DNA of 64,000 bases. Origin: Mycolicibacter terrae. Its GTDB lineage: Bacteria; Actinomycetota; Actinomycetes; Mycobacteriales; Mycobacteriaceae. Both the position numbers and the translations under genes were made by a program. The notes beneath the pieces are model-generated. The model did not search any database, was not told the origin of the DNA, and was given only the letters and a program-made list of their open reading frames with translations. Positions within the stretch are counted from its first letter, which is position 1, and the number at the start of each line of letters is the position of its first letter. This document shows positions 8,692-17,462 of the stretch, piece after piece. The stretch spans positions 3,720,001-3,784,000 of the forward strand of contig NZ_AP022564.1 of the NCBI RefSeq assembly GCF_010727125.1, in the 5' to 3' direction.

Positions 8692-9723
8692 TCAGCCGAA
8701 GAACATGTTGCGGCGGCCGGCCAACACCCGGTACAGCGTCTGCTGAATCGTCTCGCGCACCTGGTCGGTCAGCTCGAAGGTGACCATCGGGTCGTCGGCG
8801 GCGCCGGCCTCGTAGCCGGTGGTCTCGATCGGCTCGCCGAAGGTGATGTGCCACTTCGACGGCAGCGGCACCAGACCGGCGGGACCGGCCAGCGGGAACA
8901 GCGGGGTGATCGGGAAGTAGGGCACACCGAGCAGCCGGGCCAACAGCTTGACATCGGCGATCATCGGGTAGATCTCCTCGGAGCCGACAATCGAGCACGG
9001 CACGATCGGTGCCCCGGTGTGCAGCGCGGCCGACACGAAGCCCCCGCGACCGAACCGCTGCAGCTTGTAGCGGTCCTTGAACCGCTTGCCCAGGCCCTTG
9101 TAGCCCTCCGGGAACACCGCCGTCAGCTCGCCGGCCGCCAGCAACCGGTGCGCGTCGACGGTGCAGGCCATGGTGTGGCCCGCCTTGCGCGCGGCCGGCC
9201 CGATCAGCGGCAGGTCAAACACCAGGTCCGCGCCGAGCATCCGCAGGTCGCGATGGGACGGGTGGTGGTCGTGCACCGCCACCGAGAGCATCAGCGCATC
9301 CATCGGCAGCACACCGGCGTGGTTGGCCACCACCAGCGCCGGGCCGGCGGCCGGAAGGTTCTCGATGCCGCTGACCTCGACCCGGAACCACTCGTTGAAG
9401 AAGAACCGCAGCAACGGCAGCGCGATGGCCTCGTTGAAGTGCGGATCGAATCCGAACTCGTCGACCTGGTAGTCCCCGGTGACCCGCTCCCGCAGGAACC
9501 CGACGACGGCGGCCACCCGCCGGGCGAATTCGCCCTGGGCCGGTTCGGCCTCGGCGCCCGAAGCCCCCGCGGCGGAGCGGCGCTCATCGATCTCGCGGAT
9601 GACCGCGGCGATCTGCTCGGTCGAGGCCCGCTCGTTGGATCCGGCCAGCGTCGACGGGTGCCGACGGGCAGATCCCGAATTTTTGTGCAGCGGAATGACT
9701 TTGGCTTTTGCATCACCAGCCAT
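8692..9723 (-). CDS. PlsC-family acyltransferase (Rv0502-like)
   Basis: The 343-residue protein contains the glycerolipid acyltransferase motifs NHAGVLPMD (block I, catalytic His and Asp) and VFPEGYKGLG (block III), plus GAPIVPCSIVGSEE. It should transfer an acyl chain from acyl-CoA or acyl-ACP to a lipid alcohol at the membrane face; the acceptor is not evident. The first 60 residues are a variable leader. ATG 9723 has GGGGAGG upstream and lies 4 bp after the epimerase stop, so the two genes are co-transcribed. Confidence 0.88.
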   Translation of the reverse strand: MAGDAKAKVIPLHKNSGSARRHPSTLAGSNERASTEQIAAVIREIDERRSAAGASGAEAEPAQGEFARRVAAVVGFLRERVTGDYQVDEFGFDPHFNEAIALPLLRFFFNEWFRVEVSGIENLPAAGPALVVANHAGVLPMDALMLSVAVHDHHPSHRDLRMLGADLVFDLPLIGPAARKAGHTMACTVDAHRLLAAGELTAVFPEGYKGLGKRFKDRYKLQRFGRGGFVSAALHTGAPIVPCSIVGSEEIYPMIADVKLLARLLGVPYFPITPLFPLAGPAGLVPLPSKWHITFGEPIETTGYEAGAADDPMVTFELTDQVRETIQQTLYRVLAGRRNMFFG

Positions 9724-9727
9724 AAAG

Positions 9728-10843
9728 CTAACCTCCCCGCACCCTGTTGAAACTGATGTCGCCCAGTCGTTGAGCCGCACTCACCGTGCGCCGCTCCATC
9801 GACTCCACCCAGCTGGGGTCGATGATCGGATTGAGACCGCGCCCCCGCACGTAGTCGTCGAATGCCTCGGCAGTGGTCCACTTCGTGCTGTACCCGAGCT
9901 CGGTTCGCATTCTAGTCGTATCCATCACGCGACCAAAGCTGAGATAGTTCAGCTGCTCCCGGTTGATCTCGGTGTAATTGTTCGCCCGCCGCAGCGAATC
10001 CAGCGCCCACAGGCCCAGCCCGGGTAGCGGCAACGGGATCCGGCCCGAGCGGCGGATCGCCTGCGACATCATGATGATGCCGTAGGCGCCGACGTTGAAG
10101 GTTCCCGCCTTACCGGCCATGGTGGCCCGTTCCAGGGCGCCCAGCGCATCCTGCTCGTGCAGCAGCTGCAGGCGGGCGTCGCGGCCCAGCACCATCGGCA
10201 CCAGCGGGCCGTCGAGATAGCGCGACAGCGCGGTGTCCATGGCCGGGCCGATCATGTTGGCCATCCGCAGGATGGTGACCGCGACGTCCGGCCGGCGCCG
10301 GCCCAACCCGCGGGCGTAGCCCTCGATGTCGATGCTGTCGCGGGGGAACCCCTGAGTGGGCGGCCGATGGCTGGTGCTGTCCTCGGTGAACAGGACCGGG
10401 TCACGCGAGCAGGAGCCGTAGACCTCCGACGTCGACTTGAGCACCACCCGGCGCACCGAAGGCGCCTTCTGGCAGGCAGCGAACAACTGCATGGCGCCCA
10501 TCACGTTGAGCTCCTTCAGCGCCGCCGCGCCGCCGGTGCGCGGCACATACGACGCCGCTGCCGCGTGCACCACGGTGTCGACCTCGCTGTTTCGAATCAC
10601 CTTGGCGATAAAGGGATTGCGAATGTCGGCGCGGACGAATTCGGCGCGTCCCATCCGGCGCAGCATGTTTTTGCTCGGCATCACCGCATCCACCGCGATC
10701 ACCCGGTTGATCAAGGGGTTCTGCGTGAGCCTGGCGGTCAGAAAGCCGCCCAGAAACCGGCATGCGCCGGTGACCAACACGACCTTGGGGTAGTGCCGGA
10801 CGTCGCTTCGCGTGCTGTCGCTCGGGGGGCCGGCCTCGTCCAC
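9728..10843 (-). CDS. galE2: NAD-dependent epimerase/dehydratase, GalE2-like (Rv0501)
   Basis: The 371-residue protein is an extended short-chain dehydrogenase. The nucleotide-binding loop reads VLVTGACRFLGG, and the active-site strand has LKSTSEVYG. The usual YxxxK dyad is not recognisable; the equivalent stretch is IEGYARGLGRRRP. The UDP-glucose epimerase name used for the M. tuberculosis homologue is therefore doubtful. It starts at GTG 10843, follows the bS22 gene, and is coupled to the acyltransferase, which suggests a shared role in envelope lipid or glycan metabolism. Confidence 0.8.
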   Translation of the reverse strand: MDEAGPPSDSTRSDVRHYPKVVLVTGACRFLGGFLTARLTQNPLINRVIAVDAVMPSKNMLRRMGRAEFVRADIRNPFIAKVIRNSEVDTVVHAAAASYVPRTGGAAALKELNVMGAMQLFAACQKAPSVRRVVLKSTSEVYGSCSRDPVLFTEDSTSHRPPTQGFPRDSIDIEGYARGLGRRRPDVAVTILRMANMIGPAMDTALSRYLDGPLVPMVLGRDARLQLLHEQDALGALERATMAGKAGTFNVGAYGIIMMSQAIRRSGRIPLPLPGLGLWALDSLRRANNYTEINREQLNYLSFGRVMDTTRMRTELGYSTKWTTAEAFDDYVRGRGLNPIIDPSWVESMERRTVSAAQRLGDISFNRVRGG

Positions 10844-10893
10844 TCCGCAAGCCTAACGGCCACCGGAGAAAAGCAATACCGGCGATCGGCCGT

Positions 10894-10917
10894 CCCCGGC
10901 CGGCGCGGAGGCCGGGG
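10894..10917 (-). terminator. Stem-loop after bS22 gene
   Basis: A perfect 8-bp stem (CCCCGGCC at 10894-10901 with GGCCGGGG at 10910-10917) and an 8-nt loop lie 12 bp past the bS22 stop codon. There is no T-run, as is usual for mycobacterial terminators. It probably ends or attenuates the bS22 transcript ahead of the epimerase gene. Confidence 0.5.
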
Positions 10918-10929
10918 GGCCCGGCGGGG

Positions 10930-11031
10930 TTACTTACCGAGTTTTCTGCGCTGGACCCGGGTACGGCGAAGCAGCTTGCGGTGCTTCTTCTTCGACATGC
11001 GCTTGCGCCGCTTCTTGATGACTGAACCCAT
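10930..11031 (-). CDS. Small ribosomal subunit protein bS22 (AURKAIP1/COX24-like, Rv0500B)
   Basis: This 33-residue, extremely basic peptide begins [19 protein letters not shown] and ends KLGK, with 20 Lys or Arg residues. It matches the actinobacterial AURKAIP1/COX24-domain peptide recognised as ribosomal protein bS22 in mycobacterial 30S subunits. It is easily missed because of its length. It lies between two stem-loops, so it is likely transcribed on its own or with the excisionase-type gene upstream. Confidence 0.92.
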
Positions 11032-11161
11032 GAACTCCGCTATCTGCTTCTGCCCGCGCCGCCGGAGGGGCGCTGGGCGAACTTGCTCGACCCGGTCACT
11101 TTACCCGTAGGCGGGCGCCGGACAGAAAACCGGCACTTGAACGGACCCACAACACAGCCGA

Positions 11162-11193
11162 CCCCGGGCGTCGCCGTGCGGCGACGCCCGGGG
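11162..11193 (-). terminator. Strong GC-rich hairpin after the excisionase-type gene
   Basis: A perfect 14-bp stem (11162-11175 with 11180-11193) closed by the 4-nt loop GTGC lies 24 bp beyond the stop of the leftward DNA-binding protein gene. It has no U-tract, but the stem is very stable. It most likely terminates that transcript before the bS22 gene. Confidence 0.72.
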
Positions 11194-11216
11194 GGCGCTT
11201 ACCTGTCGAGCGGCGG

Positions 11217-11474
11217 TCAGCCCGCGTCGAAGAAGGAGGTCTCCAACAGGTCGTGCACTGCCTTGGCGTGCACCCGAAAGGACCGTCCCACCCGTACCGC
11301 GGGCAGCTCGCCGTTGTGCACCAGGCGGTACACCGTCATCTTGCTGACCCGCATCAGCGCAGCCACCTCGGCCACGGTGAGAAATTGTGTCCGACCCGCG
11401 TCGGCAGCGCCGGCATCCCGTGCCGCCCTGCCGCCAGCCGAGTCTCGTGCCGAAGGCCCGTTCGCAGACGTCAT
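11217..11474 (-). CDS. Excisionase/MerR-type DNA-binding protein (Rv0500A)
   Basis: The 85-residue protein has a winged helix-turn-helix of the excisionase family: FLTVAEVAALMRVSKMTVYR followed by LVHNGELPAVRVGRSFRV. The first 30 residues are Gly/Ala/Arg-rich. Despite the phage-derived family name it is a conserved mycobacterial chromosomal gene next to proC and bS22. It probably acts as a small transcription factor. ATG 11474 is chosen over an in-frame TTG at 11489. Confidence 0.88.
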   Translation of the reverse strand: MTSANGPSARDSAGGRAARDAGAADAGRTQFLTVAEVAALMRVSKMTVYRLVHNGELPAVRVGRSFRVHAKAVHDLLETSFFDAG

Positions 11475-11613
11475 CGTTACCCATTTCAATCAGGCACGTG
11501 CAGCCCCAGCGGCTTCCCCTCCGCTGCGTCCACACGCACAGACATAGAGGAGAATAGCGGGACGAATGGGGTTCCTGCGACGGGTGAGAGGCAATATGTG
11601 AAAAATAAGTGAA

Positions 11614-12468
11614 TTACTCGGATGTAATTCTTAGCTGCTCAGAGCATGTTTTTGCGGCCTGAACCGCCCGATCGACCGAGGTCCGCAGGCCACCGGCCTC
11701 CAGTTCCCGCAGCGCGGCCGCGGTGGTCCCCCCCGGGGACGTCACCATCGCTCTCAGCTGTGCCGGGGCGGTGTCGATGACCGCGGTACCCGCCGTCTCG
11801 CTGCGCTCGTCCAACAACATCTGCGCCGCCCCTGCCATGGTCTGCACGGCCAGATCGGTGGCCGCCTGCCGGCTCAGCCCGGCCGCCACCCCGGCATCCA
11901 CCAGCGCCTCCACCATCAAGAAGAAGTAGGCCGGCCCGGAGCCCGACACCGCGGTGACCGCGTCCAGCTGTTCTTCCGGAACGATCGCCACCGTGCCGAC
12001 GCATTCGAACAGCGCGGCCACCTGCTCGACCTGCTCGCTGCTGGCGAACCGGCCCTTGGCCAGCGCGCTGGCCCCCGCGCCGACCTTGACCGGGGTGTTG
12101 GGCATCACCCGGATCACCGCGGCTCCCGCCGGCAGCTTGGACTCCACGTAGCCGGTGGTGACACCGGCCACGATCGACACCAAGACCTGCTCGGGGCTGT
12201 CACCGGAGGCGGCGGTGACGTTCTTGGCGAACTCGGCGACCACGGAGTCGACGTCCTGCGGCTTGACCGCGACGACCACGATGGACGCGTTCTCCATCGC
12301 GTCGGCGACCGAGGTCACCAGCACCGAATACTTCTCGGAGAGCTGGCGGACCCGGTCACCGAACCGCTCGGCGACCACCAGGTCCTTGACCGGGCGCCCC
12401 GCCGCCAGCAAGCCCGCCAGCAGCGCTTCGCCCATGTTGCCGCCGCCGATGATCGCGATTCTGGCCAT
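11614..12468 (-). CDS. proC: Pyrroline-5-carboxylate reductase
   Basis: The 284-residue enzyme makes proline from pyrroline-5-carboxylate using NAD(P)H. The Rossmann motif is IAIIGGGNMGEALL. Conserved ProC motifs are VVAVKPQD, VIRVMPNTP, TAVSGSGPAYFF and TSPGGTTAAAL near the C-terminus. ATG 12468 directly precedes the conserved ARIAIIGGG; the longer upstream frame has no support. It follows the thioesterase gene after 46 bp, in the same direction. Confidence 0.96.
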   Translation of the reverse strand: MARIAIIGGGNMGEALLAGLLAAGRPVKDLVVAERFGDRVRQLSEKYSVLVTSVADAMENASIVVVAVKPQDVDSVVAEFAKNVTAASGDSPEQVLVSIVAGVTTGYVESKLPAGAAVIRVMPNTPVKVGAGASALAKGRFASSEQVEQVAALFECVGTVAIVPEEQLDAVTAVSGSGPAYFFLMVEALVDAGVAAGLSRQAATDLAVQTMAGAAQMLLDERSETAGTAVIDTAPAQLRAMVTSPGGTTAAALRELEAGGLRTSVDRAVQAAKTCSEQLRITSE

Positions 12469-12514
12469 GGCGACAGCATGGCAGATGCGCCCCTTGGGCA
12501 CCCCCGGGGACGCG

Positions 12515-13345
12515 CTAGCGGGCGGGAACCATCGCCAGTTGTCGGGACTGCACCACGATCCGGCCCTCGCAGTCGACCACGGTGTGGTCCTCGTCGAACC
12601 AGTCCTGACCGATCTGCACGCAGCTGCAGATCACCCGCAGCCAACCGTCGGCCGGGATGGCCCGCAGGTAAGCGGTGAGCTGCACCGTGGGCGCCCAGCC
12701 ATTGCGATCGACGGCGAAGGTCACCGGCGCCGACACATCGCCGCACAGCAGCGCGAACAGCACGTCTGGTGCGGCGTCTTTGGGGCGCACCCACATCTCG
12801 ATCACCGGCGGGCCGCCATCGGAGCGCGGGCCGAGCGTGGTCAGCGCCGGCCGGATATCGCAGCCGTGCGCAAGGTGCACGATGTGTTCCATCGGATGGC
12901 CCGGACCGATCGGCTCCAAGCCGGGCGGCGGCTCCGGCGTCATCAACGGCACCACCGGGTTGAACGACAGCAGTGGCGGCGCGTGGTGCTCCGGCTCGCC
13001 CAGCGTGACGACGGCGCGCACCGCGGTGCGCTCGCCCTGGTTGAGTTCGACGTCGACGAGGCTGACCCGGCGGCCGCGCTTGCGGATGGTGGTCGACAAC
13101 TGCATCGGTCCGGGGTCGGGCGCCCACAGATAGCTGGCGGACACCGCGACCGGCTGCAGCGCATCCGAAGGGGCGCCACACGCCAAGCGGGCGGCGTTGG
13201 CGCACAACGCCAGCATCGCGCCACCGTGCACCTTCGGTCCGATGGTCCAGTGCTCGTTCAGCTCCCCGGCAAACGACGCGACATGCTCGTCACCGTCGAG
13301 GCGCACCAGGGCCATGGCATCGGTGAACAGCGTGGATGAGGTCAC
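12515..13345 (-). CDS. Acyl-CoA thioesterase-like double hot-dog protein (Rv0499-like)
   Basis: The 276-residue protein shows two hot-dog halves of the TesB/4HBT_3 kind: WTIGPKVHGGAMLALCANAA in the first and WAPTVQLTAYLRAIPADGWL in the second. Such proteins hydrolyse acyl-CoA esters, but the active-site residues vary and the substrate is unknown. GTG 13345 is the start. It sits in a leftward run with the isomerase-like gene upstream and proC downstream. Confidence 0.8.
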   Translation of the reverse strand: MTSSTLFTDAMALVRLDGDEHVASFAGELNEHWTIGPKVHGGAMLALCANAARLACGAPSDALQPVAVSASYLWAPDPGPMQLSTTIRKRGRRVSLVDVELNQGERTAVRAVVTLGEPEHHAPPLLSFNPVVPLMTPEPPPGLEPIGPGHPMEHIVHLAHGCDIRPALTTLGPRSDGGPPVIEMWVRPKDAAPDVLFALLCGDVSAPVTFAVDRNGWAPTVQLTAYLRAIPADGWLRVICSCVQIGQDWFDEDHTVVDCEGRIVVQSRQLAMVPAR

Positions 13346-13378
13346 GCGGGGGCTCCTTGGGTCTCAGCGATCCGTCGA

Positions 13379-14221
13379 TCAGCGCAGCAGGTGCGTGCGT
13401 GCGAACTGTAGCGACTCGATCAACAACGCCTCGCGCTCGTGCGGCGAGCGCGCCTGCGAGGTGGTGACCTCCAGCACCACGTGCCCGGTGAAGTCGCCGG
13501 CGGCCAACAGGTGGCACACCTCGACCGTGGGCTGATCGCCGCGCCCGGGCACCAGATGCTCGTCGGCCGGCAGCCCGGTGCCGTCGCACAGATGCAGGTG
13601 CGTCAGGCCCGACCCCATCCGGCGGGCCATCTCCAGGGCGTCGGTGCCGGCCGTCGCGGTGTGCGACAGGTCCAGGGTGAAGTGCGCGTGTCCGCCGTCG
13701 AGCGGATCGTAGGACGGCGCGAACGCCGAGATCCCGGTGCCGGGGCCGCCGCCGCGGCGGCGCATCCGCTCGCGGGACTGATCGGCGCCGAAGAACCGGT
13801 CGGTGCGGAACGGGAACATGTTCTCCACCGCCACGGCCACGTCGCTGGTGGCCTCCAGCTCGGCGACCTGATCGCTGAATCCCTCGGCGTAGCGCCGCTG
13901 CCAGCGGAACGGCGGATGCACCACGACGGTCTGGGCCTCCAGCCGTTCGGCGGCCCGGACGCTGCGTTCCAGCTTGTGGATCGGGTTGGCGCCCCAGACC
14001 CGTTGCGAGATCAGCAGACACGGCGCGTGCACCGACAGCACCGGTACCCGGTACTTCTGCGACAGCCGTCGCACCGCGCCGATGTCCTGGCTGACCGACT
14101 CCCCCCACACCATCAGCTCGACGCCGTCGTAGCCGAGCCGGGCGGCGTACTCGAAGGCGGCCTCGGCCCGCAGAGGGTAGACCGAAGCCGTCGACAATCC
14201 GACCTTGATGGCGGGGCGCAC
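13379..14221 (-). CDS. Sugar phosphate isomerase/epimerase-like TIM-barrel protein (Rv0498)
   Basis: The 280-residue protein fits the AP-endonuclease-2/xylose-isomerase-like TIM barrel: KVGLSTASVYPLRAEAAFEY at the start, VVVHPPFRW, AVENMFPF, TLDLSHTATAG and HLHLCDGTG carrying probable metal-ligand His, Glu and Asp residues. The substrate cannot be deduced. GTG 14221 lies 17 bp after the preceding membrane-protein gene, so it is probably in the same operon as ppx. Confidence 0.82.
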   Translation of the reverse strand: MRPAIKVGLSTASVYPLRAEAAFEYAARLGYDGVELMVWGESVSQDIGAVRRLSQKYRVPVLSVHAPCLLISQRVWGANPIHKLERSVRAAERLEAQTVVVHPPFRWQRRYAEGFSDQVAELEATSDVAVAVENMFPFRTDRFFGADQSRERMRRRGGGPGTGISAFAPSYDPLDGGHAHFTLDLSHTATAGTDALEMARRMGSGLTHLHLCDGTGLPADEHLVPGRGDQPTVEVCHLLAAGDFTGHVVLEVTTSQARSPHEREALLIESLQFARTHLLR

Positions 14222-14238
14222 GAACTAATAGTGACCGG

Positions 14239-15309
14239 CTAATTGGCGTGCAACGCCAGCGGCCCCAGGGTGACCAGCAGCCCGACCGCCACCGCGATCA
14301 AGGTGCTGACGATGTCGACGGTCTTGCGGACGGCCTGTACCGCGGCCACCAGGCCGAGCGTGACCAAAACGGTGAGCACCAGCGCCACGATGCTGTTCCA
14401 CCGCCACAGCTGGTCGAAGACGATGAACAGTCCGCCTCCGAACGCCACCGCCAGCATCGACTGCAGCACCACCAGTGCCCCGCCGACCACTCCCGGCCGG
14501 CCGACGTACTCCTCGGCCTGCTCGGTTTCGGCGGCGTCGGCCTCCTCCGGGCCGGTGAAGCCGGCCTCGCCCCGATCGGCGGTGTCGGCGTCGAAGTCCG
14601 ACCGGACCGACCGCTCGGGGCCGCCGACCTTGCTGAGGAAGGAGCGCACGTAGGCGGAGTCGCCGACCGGCAGGTCGGGGTCTCGCACCTCGGTGTCCAT
14701 CACGTCGACTTCGATGTCGGTGTAGGTGTCGACCGGGTCGGGACGCATCCGTTCGGCGCCGGAGCCCGTCGGCCGGGTCTCGGCCGGGCGGCCGTTCTCC
14801 GCGACCGGCGGATCGGACCGGCGCATCGGCCGCGGGTAGGGACTTTGCTGCGGACCGTTACCGCGGGGGGGCTGCGGCGGGGATTTGGGCCAGCGCGGCT
14901 CGGGGACCGACCGCTGGATGAACTCCACCCGCTCGACGGGGCGCGGCCCGGTGTCGGGCCGGGTTTCCCGCTCGAGGGGACGTGGCCCGGCGGCCGGCCG
15001 GTCCTCGTCGACGAACCCGGGGGCCGGCCCGGTGAGCAATCCCCCGCTCGGCTCCCTGTCGGAGCGCTCGGAGCTCTCCGGCTCCGGCGACTCGGCCGGG
15101 GCGCTCTGCTCCGGGGGGTTCTCGTCGTCGCGGATGATGGGGATCTCGCCGGTCAGTTCCGCGACCGTGACCGCGTCGGCGTTGTTGCGCCTGCGCCGGC
15201 GACGCCCGGTGACCGGCGGCGAGCCGATCGTCCCGTTCTTGGCGAGCAGTTCGGCGACCGAGATCGGCCGCGTCTCGATATCGCGGGGATCAGGCTTGGG
15301 CCCAGTCAT
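14239..15309 (-). CDS. Proline-rich protein with C-terminal membrane helices (Rv0497-like)
   Basis: The 356-residue protein has a long, charged, Pro/Arg/Asp-rich N-terminal region (about 1-275), probably disordered and cytoplasmic. About three closely spaced membrane helices follow after residue 285 (VVGGALVVLQSMLAVAFGGG and later segments). ATG 15309 is preceded by GGAAGGAG and overlaps the Ppx stop in an ATGA junction. This places it in one operon with the phosphatase. Function unknown; an envelope scaffold is possible. Confidence 0.85.
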   Translation of the reverse strand: MTGPKPDPRDIETRPISVAELLAKNGTIGSPPVTGRRRRRRNNADAVTVAELTGEIPIIRDDENPPEQSAPAESPEPESSERSDREPSGGLLTGPAPGFVDEDRPAAGPRPLERETRPDTGPRPVERVEFIQRSVPEPRWPKSPPQPPRGNGPQQSPYPRPMRRSDPPVAENGRPAETRPTGSGAERMRPDPVDTYTDIEVDVMDTEVRDPDLPVGDSAYVRSFLSKVGGPERSVRSDFDADTADRGEAGFTGPEEADAAETEQAEEYVGRPGVVGGALVVLQSMLAVAFGGGLFIVFDQLWRWNSIVALVLTVLVTLGLVAAVQAVRKTVDIVSTLIAVAVGLLVTLGPLALHAN

Positions 15310-16304
15310 CGACGGTCTCCTTCCGCCGGCCCGGCCGCCGCCATGCCCATGGACGAGGATTGCAGCAGAGTGGCGCTGTCGGCTTCCCGGTCGAGCCGCC
15401 GCAGGATCAAGCCCTCCCGCAGTGCCCACGGGCAAATCTGAACCGTTTCGATCGACAGCGCTCGCATGCTCGCTTCCGCCACCAGGGCGCCCGCCACGAT
15501 CTGCGGGGCCCGCTCGGCGCTCACCCCTTCCAATTCGGCACGATCGGCCGTGGTCATCCTAGAGATGAATGATATGAGCTGCCTAAGGCCGGCGGCGGTC
15601 AACGTGCGCCGCACCCGCGGCCCGGCGGCCGACGGCGCCGCCCCGGTGAGCCGGGCCAGCGAACGAAACGTCTTGGAGCTGGCGACCGCCAGGTCCGGCG
15701 GCCCGGCGTCGAGAACGGTCGCGGCCGCGCCGGCCAACTCGGTGTCCAGCCAGTCCCGCAGCATCGACACCCGGCGCCGCCCGGGCGGGTCTTCGGGCAG
15801 CCATTCCCGGGTGAGCCGGCCGGCACCCAGCGGCAGCGAGAGGGCCACCTGAGGCTCCTCGTCGAGACCGCTGGACAGTTCCAGCGAGCCGCCGCCGATG
15901 TCGAGGTTGATGATCCGCCCGGCGCTCCAGCCGAACCAGCGGCGCACCGCCAGGAACGTCAGGCGGGACTCGTCCTCGCCCTCCAGCACCTGCAGCTCGA
16001 CGCCGGTCTCGGTGCGCACCCGCGCCAGCACGTCCTCGGAGTTCGACGCGTCCCGCACCGCCGAGGTGGCGAACGCCATCAGCTCCGCGCAGCCCGAACT
16101 TGCTGCGATCGTGGCGAACTCGCCGATCGTGGACACCAGCTTGTCGGCGCCGCGCCGGGTGATCTTGCCGGAGCTGTCGGTGGCCTCCGCCAGCCGTAAC
16201 GTGGCTTTGGTCGAGCTCATCGGGGTCGGGTGACCGCCCCGGTGGGCATCGACCACCAGCAGATGGACGGTGTTGCTGCCGACGTCGAGCACGCCTAATC
16301 GCAC
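15306..16304 (-). CDS. ppx1: Ppx/GppA family phosphatase (Rv0496, exopolyphosphatase-like)
   Basis: The 332-residue protein has the ASKHA-fold motifs of exopolyphosphatase/guanosine pentaphosphatase: LGVLDVGSNTVHLLVVDA (phosphate 1), FATSAVRDASN and INLDIGGGSLEL (phosphate 2). It lacks the long C-terminal domain of E. coli Ppx. It probably shortens polyphosphate chains, linking to phosphate stress. Start GTG 16304; promoter likely within the 71-bp gap shared with the divergent Rv0495c-like gene. Confidence 0.9.
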   Translation of the reverse strand: MRLGVLDVGSNTVHLLVVDAHRGGHPTPMSSTKATLRLAEATDSSGKITRRGADKLVSTIGEFATIAASSGCAELMAFATSAVRDASNSEDVLARVRTETGVELQVLEGEDESRLTFLAVRRWFGWSAGRIINLDIGGGSLELSSGLDEEPQVALSLPLGAGRLTREWLPEDPPGRRRVSMLRDWLDTELAGAAATVLDAGPPDLAVASSKTFRSLARLTGAAPSAAGPRVRRTLTAAGLRQLISFISRMTTADRAELEGVSAERAPQIVAGALVAEASMRALSIETVQICPWALREGLILRRLDREADSATLLQSSSMGMAAAGPAEGDRR

Positions 16305-16375
16305 GCACCCAACTTAATGGGGCGTGGCACCGGCAACGTGAGACAACGTGATTTTCTGGTCTAGCGTGGAGTTTT

Positions 16376-17206
16376 GTGACCCCCGCGCAACCAGCATCCC
16401 CCCGGCGTGAAGTCGGCCCGGACTTCCCCCGCGAATGGGTGGAGTTCTACGACCCGGACAACCCCGAGCACCTGATCGCCGCCGACCTGACCTGGCTGTT
16501 GTCCCGTTGGACGTGTGTGTTCGGCACGGCGGCCTGCCGGGGCATCGTGGCCGGCCGGCCCGACGACGGGTGCTGTTCGCACGGCGCGTTCCTGTGTGAC
16601 GAAGACGACCGCGCCAAGCTCGACGACGCCGTCGCGCAGCTGACCGACGCCGACTGGCAGCTGCGGGACAAGGGTCTGGGCAAGAAGGGCTACCTCGAGT
16701 ACGACGAGAACGACGGCGAGGAGCAACTGCGCACCCGGACTGTCAAGGGCGCCTGCATCTTTCTGAACCGGCCCGGGTTCGCCGGCGGCGCGGGCTGCGC
16801 GCTGCACATCAAGGCGGTCCGGCTGGGGGTGGAGCCGCTGACCATGAAGCCCGACGTGTGCTGGCAACTGCCGATCCGGCGCAGCCAGGAGTGGGTGACC
16901 CGCCCCGATGAGACCGAGATCCTCAAGACCACGATCACCGAGTTCGACCGGCGGGGCTGGGGCCCTGGAGGTGCGGATCTGCATTGGTACTGCACCGGCG
17001 ATCCGGCGGCCCACGTCGGCGCCAGGCAGGTGTGGCAGAGCCTGGGACCGGAGCTCACCGAATTGCTGGGCGAAAAGGCCTACGCCGAGCTGGCGGCGAT
17101 CTGCCAGCGGCGCAACGAACTCGGCCTGGTGGCCGTGCACCCGGCCACCGCCGCCGCCGGCCGATCCGAGCGGAGTGACGTCGATTTCGACGACCGGCTT
17201 CCATGA
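16376..17206 (+). CDS. Cysteine-rich DUF3109-like protein (Rv0495c)
   Basis: The 276-residue protein holds a cluster of cysteines ([37 protein letters not shown]) typical of the YkgJ/DUF3109 metal-binding family. These likely coordinate iron or zinc. No enzyme activity can be assigned. It starts at GTG 16376 and is divergent from ppx. In M. tuberculosis this gene neighbours Rv0494; here it borders the accessory block. Confidence 0.85.
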   Translation: MTPAQPASPRREVGPDFPREWVEFYDPDNPEHLIAADLTWLLSRWTCVFGTAACRGIVAGRPDDGCCSHGAFLCDEDDRAKLDDAVAQLTDADWQLRDKGLGKKGYLEYDENDGEEQLRTRTVKGACIFLNRPGFAGGAGCALHIKAVRLGVEPLTMKPDVCWQLPIRRSQEWVTRPDETEILKTTITEFDRRGWGPGGADLHWYCTGDPAAHVGARQVWQSLGPELTELLGEKAYAELAAICQRRNELGLVAVHPATAAAGRSERSDVDFDDRLP

Positions 17207-17330
17207 ACGATTCACTGCAGGTCAGGACTTACTTCCGGCGAAACTCAGCTGCCGGCGTGCAACCATCTCGCCCCGGTAGGCCCACCCACCAGGGCCGTCA
17301 ATGGTGTGCGGGGTCACCGACCAATGATTT

Positions 17331-17357
17331 TTGGCAAGGGACTCAGGTCGGTATGAT
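17331..17357 (+). promoter_or_regulatory. Candidate promoter for the ABC exporter operon
   Basis: A TTGGCA hexamer at 17331-17336 is followed after 15 bp by TATGAT at 17352-17357, a good mycobacterial -10. The exporter start is about 105 bp further on. The spacer is shorter than the ideal 17 bp. A second possible -10, CATAAT, is present at about 17430. The rest of the 17207-17462 gap shows nothing else. Confidence 0.4.
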
Positions 17358-17462
17358 CGGCAGCAGGCTCCCCGGTAGCGCGGCATCATCGGAGTGCGCA
17401 ACGAACTGAGGAAATCGCCCTAAACGGGCATAATCGGCGTTTAGACAGCCCGCTGGAGATTC

